Shown in pieces: positions 39,979 through 47,705 of a DNA stretch of 64,000 nucleotides. The position numbers and the translations under genes are program-made. The stretch covers positions 62,001 through 126,000 of the forward strand of contig NZ_JAAXMT010000004.1 of the NCBI RefSeq assembly GCF_012277075.1, written 5' to 3'. This stretch comes from Streptococcus alactolyticus (GTDB lineage Bacteria > Bacillota > Bacilli > Lactobacillales > Streptococcaceae). Every line of letters begins with the position of its first letter. Positions within the stretch are counted from its first letter, which is position 1. The notes under the pieces were generated by a model, which worked only from the letters and a program-made list of their open reading frames with translations, did no database searches and was not told where the DNA came from.

Positions 39979-41331
39979 ATGGGAAAATATTTTGGAACAG
40001 ATGGCGTTCGTGGAGAAGCAAATGTTGAGTTAACACCGGAATTAGCCTTTAAACTTGGGCGTTTTGGTGGTTACGTTTTAAGTCAACACGAAACAGAACG
40101 TCCTAGAGTGTTTGTAGCACGCGATACGCGTATTTCTGGGGAAATGTTAGAATCAGCTTTGATTGCTGGCTTACTTTCTGTGGGGATTGAGGTTTACAAA
40201 TTAGGCGTTTTGGCAACTCCTGGGGTTTCTTATCTTGTTCGTACTGAAAAAGCTAGCGCAGGTGTTATGATTTCAGCTAGTCACAACCCAGCTTTGGACA
40301 ATGGCATCAAATTCTTCGGTGGCGATGGATTTAAATTAGCCGATGACCAAGAAGAAGAAATTGAAGCTTTGTTGGATGCGGCAGAAGACACGCTTCCACG
40401 CCCATCTGCAGAAGGTTTGGGGACTTTGGTTGATTACCCTGAAGGACTTCGCAAATACGAAAAATTCCTCGTTTCAACAGGTACTAGTCTTGAAGGCATG
40501 AAGGTTGCCTTGGATACAGCTAACGGTGCAGCTTCTGTGTCTGCTCGAGATGTTTTCTTAGATTTGGATGCTGACATTACGGTTATTGGTGAAAATCCAG
40601 ACGGTCTTAACATCAATGCTGGTGTTGGTTCAACCCATCCAGAACAATTGCAAGAATTGGTTAAAACATCAGGTGCTGCCGTTGGTTTGGCCTTTGACGG
40701 TGACAGTGACCGCCTTATTGCTGTTGATGAAAACGGTGATATCGTTGACGGTGACAAGATTATGTATATCATCGGAAAATACCTATCAGAACAAGGTAAA
40801 CTAGCGCATAATACAATTGTTACGACCGTTATGTCAAATCTTGGTTTCCACAAAGCACTTGACCGTGAAGGTATTCACAAGGCCATTACAGCCGTAGGTG
40901 ACCGCTATGTTGTAGAAGAAATGAAAAAATCAGGCTACAACCTAGGTGGTGAACAATCTGGTCACGTTATCATCATGGACTACAACACTACTGGTGACGG
41001 TCAATTGACAGCTATTCAATTGACAAAAGTCATTAAGAAAACAGGTAAAAAACTCTCTGAATTGGCTGCAGAAGTGACGATCTACCCTCAAAAATTGGTT
41101 AATATTCGTGTGGAAAACAGCATGAAGAGCAAGGCAATGGAAGTGCCTGCTATCGCTGGTATTATCAGCCAAATGGAAGAAAAAATGGACGGCAACGGTC
41201 GTATCTTGGTTCGTCCAAGTGGAACAGAACCGCTCTTGCGTATCATGGCTGAAGCGCCCACGGATGAGGAAGTTGACTTCTATGTTGATACCATCGCAGC
41301 CGTTGTGAGAGATGAAATCGGATTAGACTAA
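39979..41331 (+). CDS. glmM: Phosphoglucosamine mutase
   Basis: This encodes 450 residues, [21 protein letters not shown]. The catalytic phosphoserine loop is [13 protein letters not shown], the metal loop [13 protein letters not shown], the sugar-binding loop GEQSGHVI and the phosphate-binding [15 protein letters not shown]. It converts glucosamine-6-P to glucosamine-1-P for UDP-GlcNAc. GlmM also binds and inhibits CdaA in related bacteria. An in-frame TAA upstream excludes an earlier start. Confidence 0.98.
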   Translation: MGKYFGTDGVRGEANVELTPELAFKLGRFGGYVLSQHETERPRVFVARDTRISGEMLESALIAGLLSVGIEVYKLGVLATPGVSYLVRTEKASAGVMISASHNPALDNGIKFFGGDGFKLADDQEEEIEALLDAAEDTLPRPSAEGLGTLVDYPEGLRKYEKFLVSTGTSLEGMKVALDTANGAASVSARDVFLDLDADITVIGENPDGLNINAGVGSTHPEQLQELVKTSGAAVGLAFDGDSDRLIAVDENGDIVDGDKIMYIIGKYLSEQGKLAHNTIVTTVMSNLGFHKALDREGIHKAITAVGDRYVVEEMKKSGYNLGGEQSGHVIIMDYNTTGDGQLTAIQLTKVIKKTGKKLSELAAEVTIYPQKLVNIRVENSMKSKAMEVPAIAGIISQMEEKMDGNGRILVRPSGTEPLLRIMAEAPTDEEVDFYVDTIAAVVRDEIGLD

Positions 41332-41389
41332 ATATCAAGCATAGAGAAGTGAGGCATTTTGATACCTTGCTTCTTTTTTCTTTGGAAAA

Positions 41390-41419
41390 TTGGTTAAGTT
41401 TTTTTAAAAATGTTATAAT
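41390..41419 (+). promoter_or_regulatory. hemW promoter
   Basis: TTGGTT, 18 nt and TATAAT with an extended TGT. TATAAT ends 6 nt before the ATG, so the mRNA is probably leaderless. Confidence 0.6.
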
Positions 41420-41425
41420 AACGTC

Positions 41426-42553
41426 ATGCTAAAAAAACCAACATCAGCTTATGTTCATATTCCTTTTTGTACTCAGATTTGTTATTATTGTGATTTTTCA
41501 AAAGTGTTTATCAAAAATCAGCCTGTCGATGCGTATTTGCAGGCTCTTATTCGTGAATTTGAGCGTTACGATATTAAACAACTGCGTACCTTGTATATCG
41601 GTGGTGGGACTCCTACTGCCATCACTGCTCAGCAATTGGATTATTTGCTGACAAATCTTACTAAAAATTTGGATTTAAGTGTCTTGGAAGAATTCACCAT
41701 TGAAGCCAATCCAGGTGATTTGACTGAGGACAAAATTGAGGTACTCAAACAATCAGCTGTCAATCGTGTGTCTTTGGGGGTGCAGACCTTTAACGACAAG
41801 CAATTGAAACAAATAGGTCGCAGCCACAATGAAGCTCAGATTTATGACACCATTGCCAGTTTAAAAGAAGCTGGATTTGATAACATTTCGATTGACTTGA
41901 TTTATGCCTTGCCAGGTCAGACCATGTCTGATGTTAAGGAAAATGTTGCCAAGGCTTTAGCGCTAGATATTCCCCACCTCAGTTTGTACAGTTTGATATT
42001 GGAACACCACACGGTTTTCATGAATAAAATGCGCCGTGGTAAGCTTAATTTGCCTCAAGAAGACCTTGAGGCGGAGATGTTTGACTACATCATTACAGAA
42101 CTTGAGAAAAATGGCTTTGAGCATTATGAAATTTCCAATTTTACCAAACCTGGTTTTGAAAGTCGACATAATCTCATGTATTGGGACAATGCGGAATATT
42201 ATGGTGTTGGTGCTGGGGCGTCTGGTTATATTGCTGGGGTGCGTTACCGTAACCAGGGGCCTATTCAACATTATTTGAAGGCTGTTTCAGAAGGTAATGC
42301 AAGATTGTCAGAAGAAGTTCTGACCAAAGAGGAAATGATGGAAGAAGAGCTGTTTCTAGGTTTACGTAAGAAATCAGGCGTTTCCATTGCCAAATTTGAA
42401 GAACGTTTTGGGATTTCCTTTGAGGAGCGTTATGGTCAAGTGGTTGCTGAATTGCGTCAACAAGGTCTTTTGGTGCCAGATGACGAGATGATTCGCATGA
42501 CGAAAAAAGGTCTTTTCTTAGGCGATACTGTCGCAGAAAAATTTATCATATAG
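41426..42553 (+). CDS. hemW: Radical SAM protein HemW (HemN-like)
   Basis: This 375-residue radical-SAM enzyme has YVHIPFCTQICYYCDFSK carrying the CxxxCxxC cluster motif and IGGGTPTAI as the SAM glycine motif, plus the HemN C-terminal domain. HemW is thought to be a haem chaperone; it lacks the extra Cys of true coproporphyrinogen oxidase HemN. No ribosome site precedes the ATG. The thioesterase gene follows after 11 nt. Confidence 0.92.
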   Translation: MLKKPTSAYVHIPFCTQICYYCDFSKVFIKNQPVDAYLQALIREFERYDIKQLRTLYIGGGTPTAITAQQLDYLLTNLTKNLDLSVLEEFTIEANPGDLTEDKIEVLKQSAVNRVSLGVQTFNDKQLKQIGRSHNEAQIYDTIASLKEAGFDNISIDLIYALPGQTMSDVKENVAKALALDIPHLSLYSLILEHHTVFMNKMRRGKLNLPQEDLEAEMFDYIITELEKNGFEHYEISNFTKPGFESRHNLMYWDNAEYYGVGAGASGYIAGVRYRNQGPIQHYLKAVSEGNARLSEEVLTKEEMMEEELFLGLRKKSGVSIAKFEERFGISFEERYGQVVAELRQQGLLVPDDEMIRMTKKGLFLGDTVAEKFII

Positions 42554-42564
42554 TAGGTAGTATT

Positions 42565-43308
42565 ATGGGTTGTCATTATCAAGAAAAATATACGGTTCCT
42601 TTTTATGAAAGTGATATCAATTTCAACATGAAATTGCCAGAACTATTGTCCTTGGTCTTACAAGTGTCTGGTAAGCAATCGATGGCATTAGGCATCAGTA
42701 ATGAGTTTATTTATGAAAAGTATCAGTTAGTTTGGATTGTGACGGACTATGCGATTGAAATTGAGCGTTTGCCCAAATACGCAGAAACCATCACCGTTGA
42801 AACCGTGCCAACGTCTTACAACAAACTCTTTTGTTACCGTGATTTTTACGTTTACGATGCCACAGGGGCAAAAATCATCACTATTCATTCGACCTTTGTT
42901 TTGATGGATTATGAAACCCGCAAGGTGCATTTTGTGATTGATGATTTGGTAGCTCCTTATCAAGCTGAAAAAATCAAGAAAATTTACCGCGGTCCTAAGT
43001 ACGAGGATTTGGAAAATCCAGAAGAAACCTTGTATCATGTGCGTTTCTTTGACCTTGATTTGAACGGTCATGTCAATAACAGCAAGTATTTGGCGTGGAT
43101 GTATGAGGGATTGGATTTTGAATTTTTGCAACACCACGTTCCTCGCAATATCCACCTCAAATACGTTAAAGAAATTCACTATGGTCATGATATCATTTCG
43201 CGCGTGGAACAAAAGGATTTGTCGACTAAACACGAAATTGTGACCCAAGGAACTGTTCATGCCCAAGCTTGCATCGAATGGCGAAGCATCGAAGAAAGCA
43301 GATTGTAA
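42565..43308 (+). CDS. Acyl-ACP thioesterase
   Basis: This encodes 247 residues with two hot-dog domains: an N-terminal half (YTVPFYESDINFNMKLPELL, LVWIVTDYAIEIERLPKY) and a C-terminal half with HVNNSKYLAWM, the N-x-H type catalytic signature of FatA-like enzymes. It releases fatty acids from acyl-ACP. It lies in a hemW-thioesterase-HAD-DUF1461 string that borders the CRISPR locus in related streptococci. Confidence 0.9.
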   Translation: MGCHYQEKYTVPFYESDINFNMKLPELLSLVLQVSGKQSMALGISNEFIYEKYQLVWIVTDYAIEIERLPKYAETITVETVPTSYNKLFCYRDFYVYDATGAKIITIHSTFVLMDYETRKVHFVIDDLVAPYQAEKIKKIYRGPKYEDLENPEETLYHVRFFDLDLNGHVNNSKYLAWMYEGLDFEFLQHHVPRNIHLKYVKEIHYGHDIISRVEQKDLSTKHEIVTQGTVHAQACIEWRSIEESRL

Positions 43309-43341
43309 ACTTTAACAATACAGATAAAAAAGGAGAATAAT

Positions 43342-44115
43342 GTGACTTATAAAGGATACCTGATTGACTTAGACGGAACGATTTACAAGGGAAAGGAACG
43401 TATTCCTGCAGGGGAACGGTTTATTCAACGCTTGCAAGAAAGACATATTCCTTATGTTTTGGTGACCAATAATACCACACGCACACCTGAAGCGGTGCAA
43501 GAAATGTTAGCCAAGCAATTTAACGTTCAAACGCCGCTTGAAACCATTTATACAGCGACCATGGCAACGGTTGATTACATGAATGACATGAAGCGTGGCA
43601 AAACAGCGTACGTCATTGGTGAAACGGGCTTAAAAACAGCCATTGCAGAAGCTGGCTACGTTGAAGATACTGAAAATCCTGCCTATGTTGTGGTTGGGTT
43701 GGACACACAATTAACCTATGAAATGCTGGCAGTAGCCACCCTAGCCATCCAAAAAGGTGCCTTATTTATTGGGACCAACCCTGATTTAAATATCCCAACA
43801 GAGCGTGGCTTGATGCCAGGTGCGGGGTCTATTAGCAAATTCTTGGAAATTGCAACACGCGTCAAACCGATTTTCATTGGCAAACCTAATGCCATTATCA
43901 TGAACAAAGCCCTAGACGTTTTAAATGTGAAGCGCGACCAAGCCATTATGGTGGGTGATAACTATTTGACAGACATCATGGCCGGTATCAAAAATGATAT
44001 TGCAACTCTATTGGTGACAACTGGCTTTACCAAACCAGAAGAAGTGCCAACCTTGCCAATTCAACCTGACCACGTTCTCTCAAGCTTAGACGAATGGACT
44101 TTCGATGAAAAATAA
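43342..44115 (+). CDS. HAD-IIA phosphatase (NagD-like)
   Basis: This encodes 257 residues. GTG start at 43342 with AAAAAGGAG upstream; motif [18 protein letters not shown], motif [15 protein letters not shown], cap domain C2A, and [17 protein letters not shown]. It is the streptococcal NagD/YutF type, presumed phosphatase of nucleotide or sugar phosphates. It overlaps the DUF1461 gene by 11 nt. Confidence 0.9.
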   Translation: MTYKGYLIDLDGTIYKGKERIPAGERFIQRLQERHIPYVLVTNNTTRTPEAVQEMLAKQFNVQTPLETIYTATMATVDYMNDMKRGKTAYVIGETGLKTAIAEAGYVEDTENPAYVVVGLDTQLTYEMLAVATLAIQKGALFIGTNPDLNIPTERGLMPGAGSISKFLEIATRVKPIFIGKPNAIIMNKALDVLNVKRDQAIMVGDNYLTDIMAGIKNDIATLLVTTGFTKPEEVPTLPIQPDHVLSSLDEWTFDEK

Positions 44116-44755
44116 GATTTGGACCTTTGCCACATGGCTTTGGCTTTTATCTGTGGCTATTTTAATCACGATTTACGGTGCTTGGTTGCTTTACCCATTT
44201 GAGGTTGATTGGTTGCATCTCACCTTGCAAGTGACCTTTCCCAAAGCAGATTTGCTTGATAACTTTAACGTGTTGATGACCTATCTCACCTCGCCTTTTT
44301 CACACACCTTGTCTATGCCTGATTTTCCTTCTTCTGCGGCAGGGCTCAAGCATTTTCAAGATGTGAAACACCTCTTTCACTTAACACAAGCGCTCTTTGT
44401 CGTGCTACTTTACCTATCTTGGTGTTTTTTGAAAAATGGCATCGTTAATAAAACCCTTTTTCTCCACCAAAGAGCATTTGTTTGGGCAGCCTTTTTACCA
44501 GTGTTAATTGCAGTAGCAGGCGTCTTAATTGGTTTTGAACAATTTTTTACGCTATTTCACGAAATGCTTTTTCCTGGTGATTCTACTTGGCTCTTTAACC
44601 CAGCCACAGACCCTATTATTTGGGTCTTACCAGAAACCTTTTTTTTGCATTGCTTTATTCTTTTCTTTGTGGCCTATGAAGTATTAATGCTTGGTTTGTT
44701 ATTGATTTCCCGCCGTCAATTTACACAAAGGCTAAAGGCTAGAAAGGAGGACTAA
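44105..44755 (+). CDS. TIGR01906/DUF1461 integral membrane protein
   Basis: This 216-residue protein has about four membrane helices (near residues 8-28, 95-112, 130-150, 180-205) and the extracellular loop [20 protein letters not shown] typical of the family. Its function is unknown. It overlaps the HAD-IIA gene and is followed by a small membrane ORF after 2 nt. Confidence 0.87.
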   Translation: MKNKIWTFATWLWLLSVAILITIYGAWLLYPFEVDWLHLTLQVTFPKADLLDNFNVLMTYLTSPFSHTLSMPDFPSSAAGLKHFQDVKHLFHLTQALFVVLLYLSWCFLKNGIVNKTLFLHQRAFVWAAFLPVLIAVAGVLIGFEQFFTLFHEMLFPGDSTWLFNPATDPIIWVLPETFFLHCFILFFVAYEVLMLGLLLISRRQFTQRLKARKED

Positions 44756-44757
44756 TA

Positions 44758-44928
44758 ATGTCTCTTGCCTGGTATTACTGGTTTTTATTTGCCTGTTCTT
44801 GGCTCTTTGCCATCACCTTTTGGGTCAAATCTACCAATATTCCCCAAAAGTGGCTAAAAGCCCTCTTTGTTATCTGTGGCGTAATCGCCTTTTGTCTCCC
44901 CTTTTTCTGGGGCTGGCTCGTGAGTTAA
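44758..44928 (+). CDS. Small membrane protein, 56 aa
   Basis: ATG 44758 follows a near-perfect AGAAAGGAGG and lies 2 nt after the DUF1461 stop. The product has two hydrophobic helices (about 4-24 WYYWFLFACSWLFAITFW; 37-55 ALFVICGVIAFCLPFFW) joined by a short basic loop. I do not recognise the family. Context and ribosome site argue that it is expressed as the last gene of the operon. Confidence 0.75.
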   Translation: MSLAWYYWFLFACSWLFAITFWVKSTNIPQKWLKALFVICGVIAFCLPFFWGWLVS

Positions 44929-44943
44929 TGATGAAAAAATTAG

Positions 44944-44972
44944 AAAACAAGCGTATGAAAACGCTTGTTTTT
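44944..44972 (+). terminator. Terminator of the hemW-DUF1461 operon
   Basis: AAAACAAGCGT-ATGAAA-ACGCTTGTTTT with further T residues: an 11-bp perfect stem. Confidence 0.9.
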
Positions 44973-45026
44973 TGAAATAAAGAAAAGTAAAATAGAAGTA
45001 TAATTTTTTATTCTCAATTAGAAAAT

Positions 45027-45079
45027 AAAAAAGCACCCGAATCGGGTGACATACTTGGATACGGACTAGCCTTATTTTA
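45027..45079 (-). ncRNA. Relic of type II-A tracrRNA (3' half)
   Basis: Read on the minus strand, the segment starts TAAAATAAGGCTAGTCCGT, identical to the nexus region of streptococcal Cas9 tracrRNA, and ends in the terminator hairpin CACCCG-ATT-CGGGTG-CTTTTTT as in S. gallolyticus/thermophilus CRISPR3 types. The anti-repeat that should precede it is replaced from 45080 on by unrelated coding sequence, and the middle stem-loop is altered (ATCCAAGTATGTC). No promoter is seen. It is most likely a non-functional scar. Confidence 0.8.
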
Positions 45080-45205
45080 GCAGCGATTTCTGCTAATTTA
45101 ACGACTTTTTACCAGCAACACATTGCTTTTGGTATTAGTATGACAATCACATTCATTTTAGCTGGTTTGGCTAGCGAACTTGTGACGATTAAAAAAGACG
45201 ATTAG
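45080..45205 (+). pseudogene. 5'-truncated membrane protein fragment
   Basis: An open frame ending TAG at 45203-45205 encodes a coherent membrane-protein tail, including AAISANLTTFYQQHIAFGIS and ITFILAGLASELVTIKKDD. It joins the tracrRNA relic at about 45080 and has no start codon or ribosome site. A terminator follows. The family is not recognised. Confidence 0.6.
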
Positions 45206-45229
45206 CACGCGCATCGTCTTTTCTTTTTT
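45193..45229 (+). terminator. Terminator after the truncated membrane gene
   Basis: AAAAGACGAT / ATCGTCTTTT (10 bp, 10-nt loop) is followed by CTTTTTT. Confidence 0.8.
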
Positions 45230-45233
45230 AGGT

Positions 45234-45386
45234 TATAAAAAAGCGTAAGTTAGTTAATTCTTACGCTTTCTGCCACAGAATATTTGTGACACGTTCCTGC
45301 TCAACCTCTTTCGCTTTTTCAGCTTACCATGCAAGCATGGTTTTTGCTGGGCGAAAGGAGGTGTTCGCATGGAACAAATCATACTT
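45234..45386 (-). ncRNA. Predicted antisense RNA of a type I toxin-antitoxin module
   Basis: On the minus strand, TTGTCA (45416-45421), a 17-nt spacer and TAAAAT (45393-45398) form a strong promoter inside the small toxin gene. The RNA would start near 45386 and end at AAAGCGTAAG / CTTACGCTTT (45240-45269) followed by TTTTTT. The roughly 150-nt RNA is complementary to the ribosome site, start codon and 5' region of the peptide mRNA. This is inferred from sequence only. Confidence 0.6.
45305..45361 (+). promoter_or_regulatory. Hairpin sequestering the toxin Shine-Dalgarno
   Basis: CCTCTTTCGC (45305-45314) pairs with GCGAAAGGAGG (45351-45361, one bulged G), burying the ribosome site. Inner arms CAGC/GCTG and CCATGC/GCATGG complete a three-step stem. 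This makes the mRNA poorly translated until the leader is processed or opened, as in known type I toxins. Confidence 0.65.
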
Positions 45387-45431
45387 GTTCTTATTTTACT
45401 TTATTTGTTGAAGAATGACAAGAGTAAATAG
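45369..45431 (+). CDS. Putative type I toxin, 20-residue hydrophobic peptide
   Basis: ATG 45369 is 7 nt after GAAAGGAGG. The peptide has a hydrophobic core, MEQIILVLILLYLL, and a charged tail, KNDKSK, like Ibs/Fst-class membrane toxins in size and design but without a sequence match that I know. A GC-rich terminator follows at 45443. Its ribosome site is masked by a hairpin and a minus-strand promoter lies within it. Its own promoter is not clear. It lies between the two CRISPR relics. Confidence 0.6.
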   Translation: MEQIILVLILLYLLKNDKSK

Positions 45432-45442
45432 GCAGAAAGCAT

Positions 45443-45475
45443 ACCCCCAAACGGGAATCCCGTTTGGGGGTCTTA
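45443..45475 (+). terminator. GC-rich terminator after the toxin
   Basis: ACCCCCAAACGGG-AAT-CCCGTTTGGGGGT is a 13-bp perfect stem, followed by TCTTAGTTTT. It ends 5 nt before the CRISPR repeat relic. Confidence 0.75.
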
Positions 45476-45508
45476 GTTTTAGAGCTGTGTTGTTTCGAAT
45501 GGTTCCAA
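45476..45508 (+). CRISPR. Solitary type II-A CRISPR repeat relic
   Basis: The 33 bases begin GTTTTAGAGCTGTGTTG and end TTTCGAATGGTTCCAA, matching the 36-nt repeat of S. gallolyticus and S. thermophilus CRISPR3 except for the last three bases (AAC becomes GTA). There is no second repeat within 36-80 nt on either side, and no cas gene or spacer in the window, so this is the terminal repeat of a lost array. Orientation (+) with tracrRNA on (-) upstream is that of the canonical locus. Confidence 0.85.
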
Positions 45509-45963
45509 GTATGTGGGACACCTGACATCGAGTATTGAAAATGATATCTTGCGTCCTACATACTTTGATAAAATTCTCCCTAAAACAGGTGCCTTGCCAG
45601 TTTTTGTTATGACGTCTAGCATCAAAAGAGAACTCGACTTAACAAGATACCACTACTTTAACATAAAAGGAAAAGTAGCGAGTGCTTTCTCCTGTCGGGG
45701 GATTTTCTCACTACTAATCTTAGTATGTTTTTAACAGAGGAAAAGGCACCATAATTTCTAAAGTGGATTTACCTACTACAGAATTATAGATCCAGTTTTT
45801 ATTGTACACTTATCATTGTAAAGTTAAGTGAAAAAGGGCTAAAAAAAACCGAAATAACAGGATTTTTTGGCCTAAGAGGCCTAGAGTTTTTGGTGGAGCT
45901 ATGATAAAATGGGAGGTGAAGTTCTCGTAAGCGTCTGAGAGCAAATAAAGATGGGAGGAGAGA
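45509..45963 (+). other. Unassigned segment between the CRISPR scar and SulP
   Basis: A 73-codon frame with GTG at 45513 (stop 45734) runs out of the repeat relic and reads plausibly as protein (PTYFDKILPKTGALPVFVMT), but it has no ribosome site and I do not recognise it; it may be a gene fragment. Further on are a GGCCT-AAG-AGGCC palindrome (45869-45881) and extended -10 TGATAAAAT (45902-45910), the likely SulP promoter, with GGGAGGAGA before the SulP start. Confidence 0.35.
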
Positions 45964-47607
45964 ATGGACGCTTTTCAATACATAAAACCAAAACTGTTTA
46001 GCACGCTCAAGGGTTACACTAGAGCACAGTTTGCAAAAGATCTTGTGGCTGGAATTATCGTGGCAATCATCGCTCTACCGTTATCAATTGCTTTGGCAAT
46101 TGCGTCAGGTGTGAATCCAGAACAAGGGCTTTACACCGGTGTTATCGCTGGTTTTTTTATTTCGTTTTTAGGGGGAAGCCGCGTACAAATCGGTGGTCCA
46201 ACCGCCGCCTTTGTTGTGATTATTTATGGCATCGTCTCGCAATATGGCATGAGTGGCTTGGCAACGGCTACTTTTTTAGCGGGTTTGATGATGATTGTCA
46301 TGGGCTTGTTAAAATTTGGAAATTTAATCAGTTTTATTCCTAAAACCATTACGGTTGGTTTTACCTTGGGGATTGCCATTGGTATTTTAGTGGGGCAATT
46401 AAAGGATTTCTTGGGATTAAGCATGGGAGCAGTTCCTGCTGAATTTACAGATAAACTAGTAGCTTATGCCCAACACCTTAATACCATTCATTTGCCAACC
46501 TTGCTAATTGGTTTGTTGGCTCTTAGCATTCAGATTTTTTGGCCTCGTGTTTCTCAAAAAATACCAGGCTCACTGGTAGTTATTTTTGTAACAACTGCCA
46601 TTGTTCAGCTGGCCCATTTATCTGTCCCAACGATTGGAGATTTGTACACCATTAAGGCAGGTTTACCAACCTTTTCAATGCCCAACATCTCCCTTTCGTT
46701 GGTGCGTCAACTGTTATCACCTGCCTTCACCATTGCTATTTTAGCGTCAATTGAATCCTTGCTGTCTTGTGTGGTTTCAGACGGTATGATTGGCAGTCGT
46801 CATCGCTCAAATGCTGAATTAGTTGGGCAAGGTGTGGGAAATATGATGTCGGCCTTATTCGGTGGCATTCCTGCAACAGGAGCTATTGCTCGTACAGCAG
46901 CCAACGTTAAAAACGGTGGACGCACGCCAATCGCTGGTATGACGCATGCACTTGTTTTGTTGTTAATTTTACTCTTTCTCATGCCCTATGCCTCTTTGAT
47001 TCCAATGAGTTGCTTGGCGGCTATCTTGATTATGGTCGCATACAATATGAGTGGTTGGCGAACTTTTGTATATATGCTACGTACGGCTCCAAAGAGTGAC
47101 ATTGTTGTTTTGGTAACTACTCTATTGTTAACCGTCTTTTTTGATTTGGTGGTTGCGATTGAGTTTGGTATGGTTTTAGCGGCATTTTTATTCTTGAAAC
47201 GAATGTCAGACATCGCGGAAGTTCGCCAATGGGTTGATGAAGCAGATAATGAGAATACTGACGCGCTTGATTTAAAAGTAGTGCCAAAAAATACCGTGGT
47301 TTATGAAGTGTTTGGTTCTTTGTTCTTTGGAACGACCAATGACTTTCTTGACATTAGCTATGAGGAAGGTAAAAATGCCCTGATTCTTCGGATGCGAAAT
47401 GTTCCTGCTATGGATATTTCAGGGTTGGATGCTCTTGAAGAAATCCGTGAAACCTGTCAGCAACGTGGCATGACCTTGATTTTATCGCACGTCAACCCCC
47501 AACCTTTCCGTGTGATGAAAAAAGCAGGTTTTCTTGAAAAAATCGGTGAAAAGAATATCTGCCCAAACATTGATGCTTCCTTAAAACGAGCAGCAGAATT
47601 ACAATAA
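45964..47607 (+). CDS. SulP-family anion transporter with STAS domain
   Basis: This 547-residue protein has about 11-12 membrane segments beginning DLVAGIIVAIIALPLSIALA with GLYTGVIAGFFISFLGGSRVQIGGPTAAF typical of SulP, then a C-terminal STAS domain (about 440-545, RMRNVPAMDISGLDALEEI). It could carry sulfate, bicarbonate or another anion; the substrate is not evident. A terminator follows. It has its own promoter. Confidence 0.92.
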   Translation: MDAFQYIKPKLFSTLKGYTRAQFAKDLVAGIIVAIIALPLSIALAIASGVNPEQGLYTGVIAGFFISFLGGSRVQIGGPTAAFVVIIYGIVSQYGMSGLATATFLAGLMMIVMGLLKFGNLISFIPKTITVGFTLGIAIGILVGQLKDFLGLSMGAVPAEFTDKLVAYAQHLNTIHLPTLLIGLLALSIQIFWPRVSQKIPGSLVVIFVTTAIVQLAHLSVPTIGDLYTIKAGLPTFSMPNISLSLVRQLLSPAFTIAILASIESLLSCVVSDGMIGSRHRSNAELVGQGVGNMMSALFGGIPATGAIARTAANVKNGGRTPIAGMTHALVLLLILLFLMPYASLIPMSCLAAILIMVAYNMSGWRTFVYMLRTAPKSDIVVLVTTLLLTVFFDLVVAIEFGMVLAAFLFLKRMSDIAEVRQWVDEADNENTDALDLKVVPKNTVVYEVFGSLFFGTTNDFLDISYEEGKNALILRMRNVPAMDISGLDALEEIRETCQQRGMTLILSHVNPQPFRVMKKAGFLEKIGEKNICPNIDASLKRAAELQ

Positions 47608-47612
47608 TTTGA

Positions 47613-47643
47613 TAAAACGATGGCTAAGGGCTGTCGTTTTTTT
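47613..47643 (+). terminator. Terminator after SulP gene
   Basis: AAAACGATGGC / GCTGTCGTTTT (wobble pairs inside) with T7. Confidence 0.8.
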
Positions 47644-47705
47644 ACTTTTATAGAAGAAAATCAAAAAAAATGAAATGAAATTATGGAATTTTTCAATAAT
47701 TTAGA

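Noticed and set aside
44975..45026. A promoter for the upstream operon or an IS end
   Set aside because: AT-rich sequence only; no terminal repeats or target duplication seen.
45476..45520. A working CRISPR array
   Set aside because: Only one repeat is present, with altered last bases; the 30 nt before it is the toxin terminator, and no second repeat or cas gene is found.
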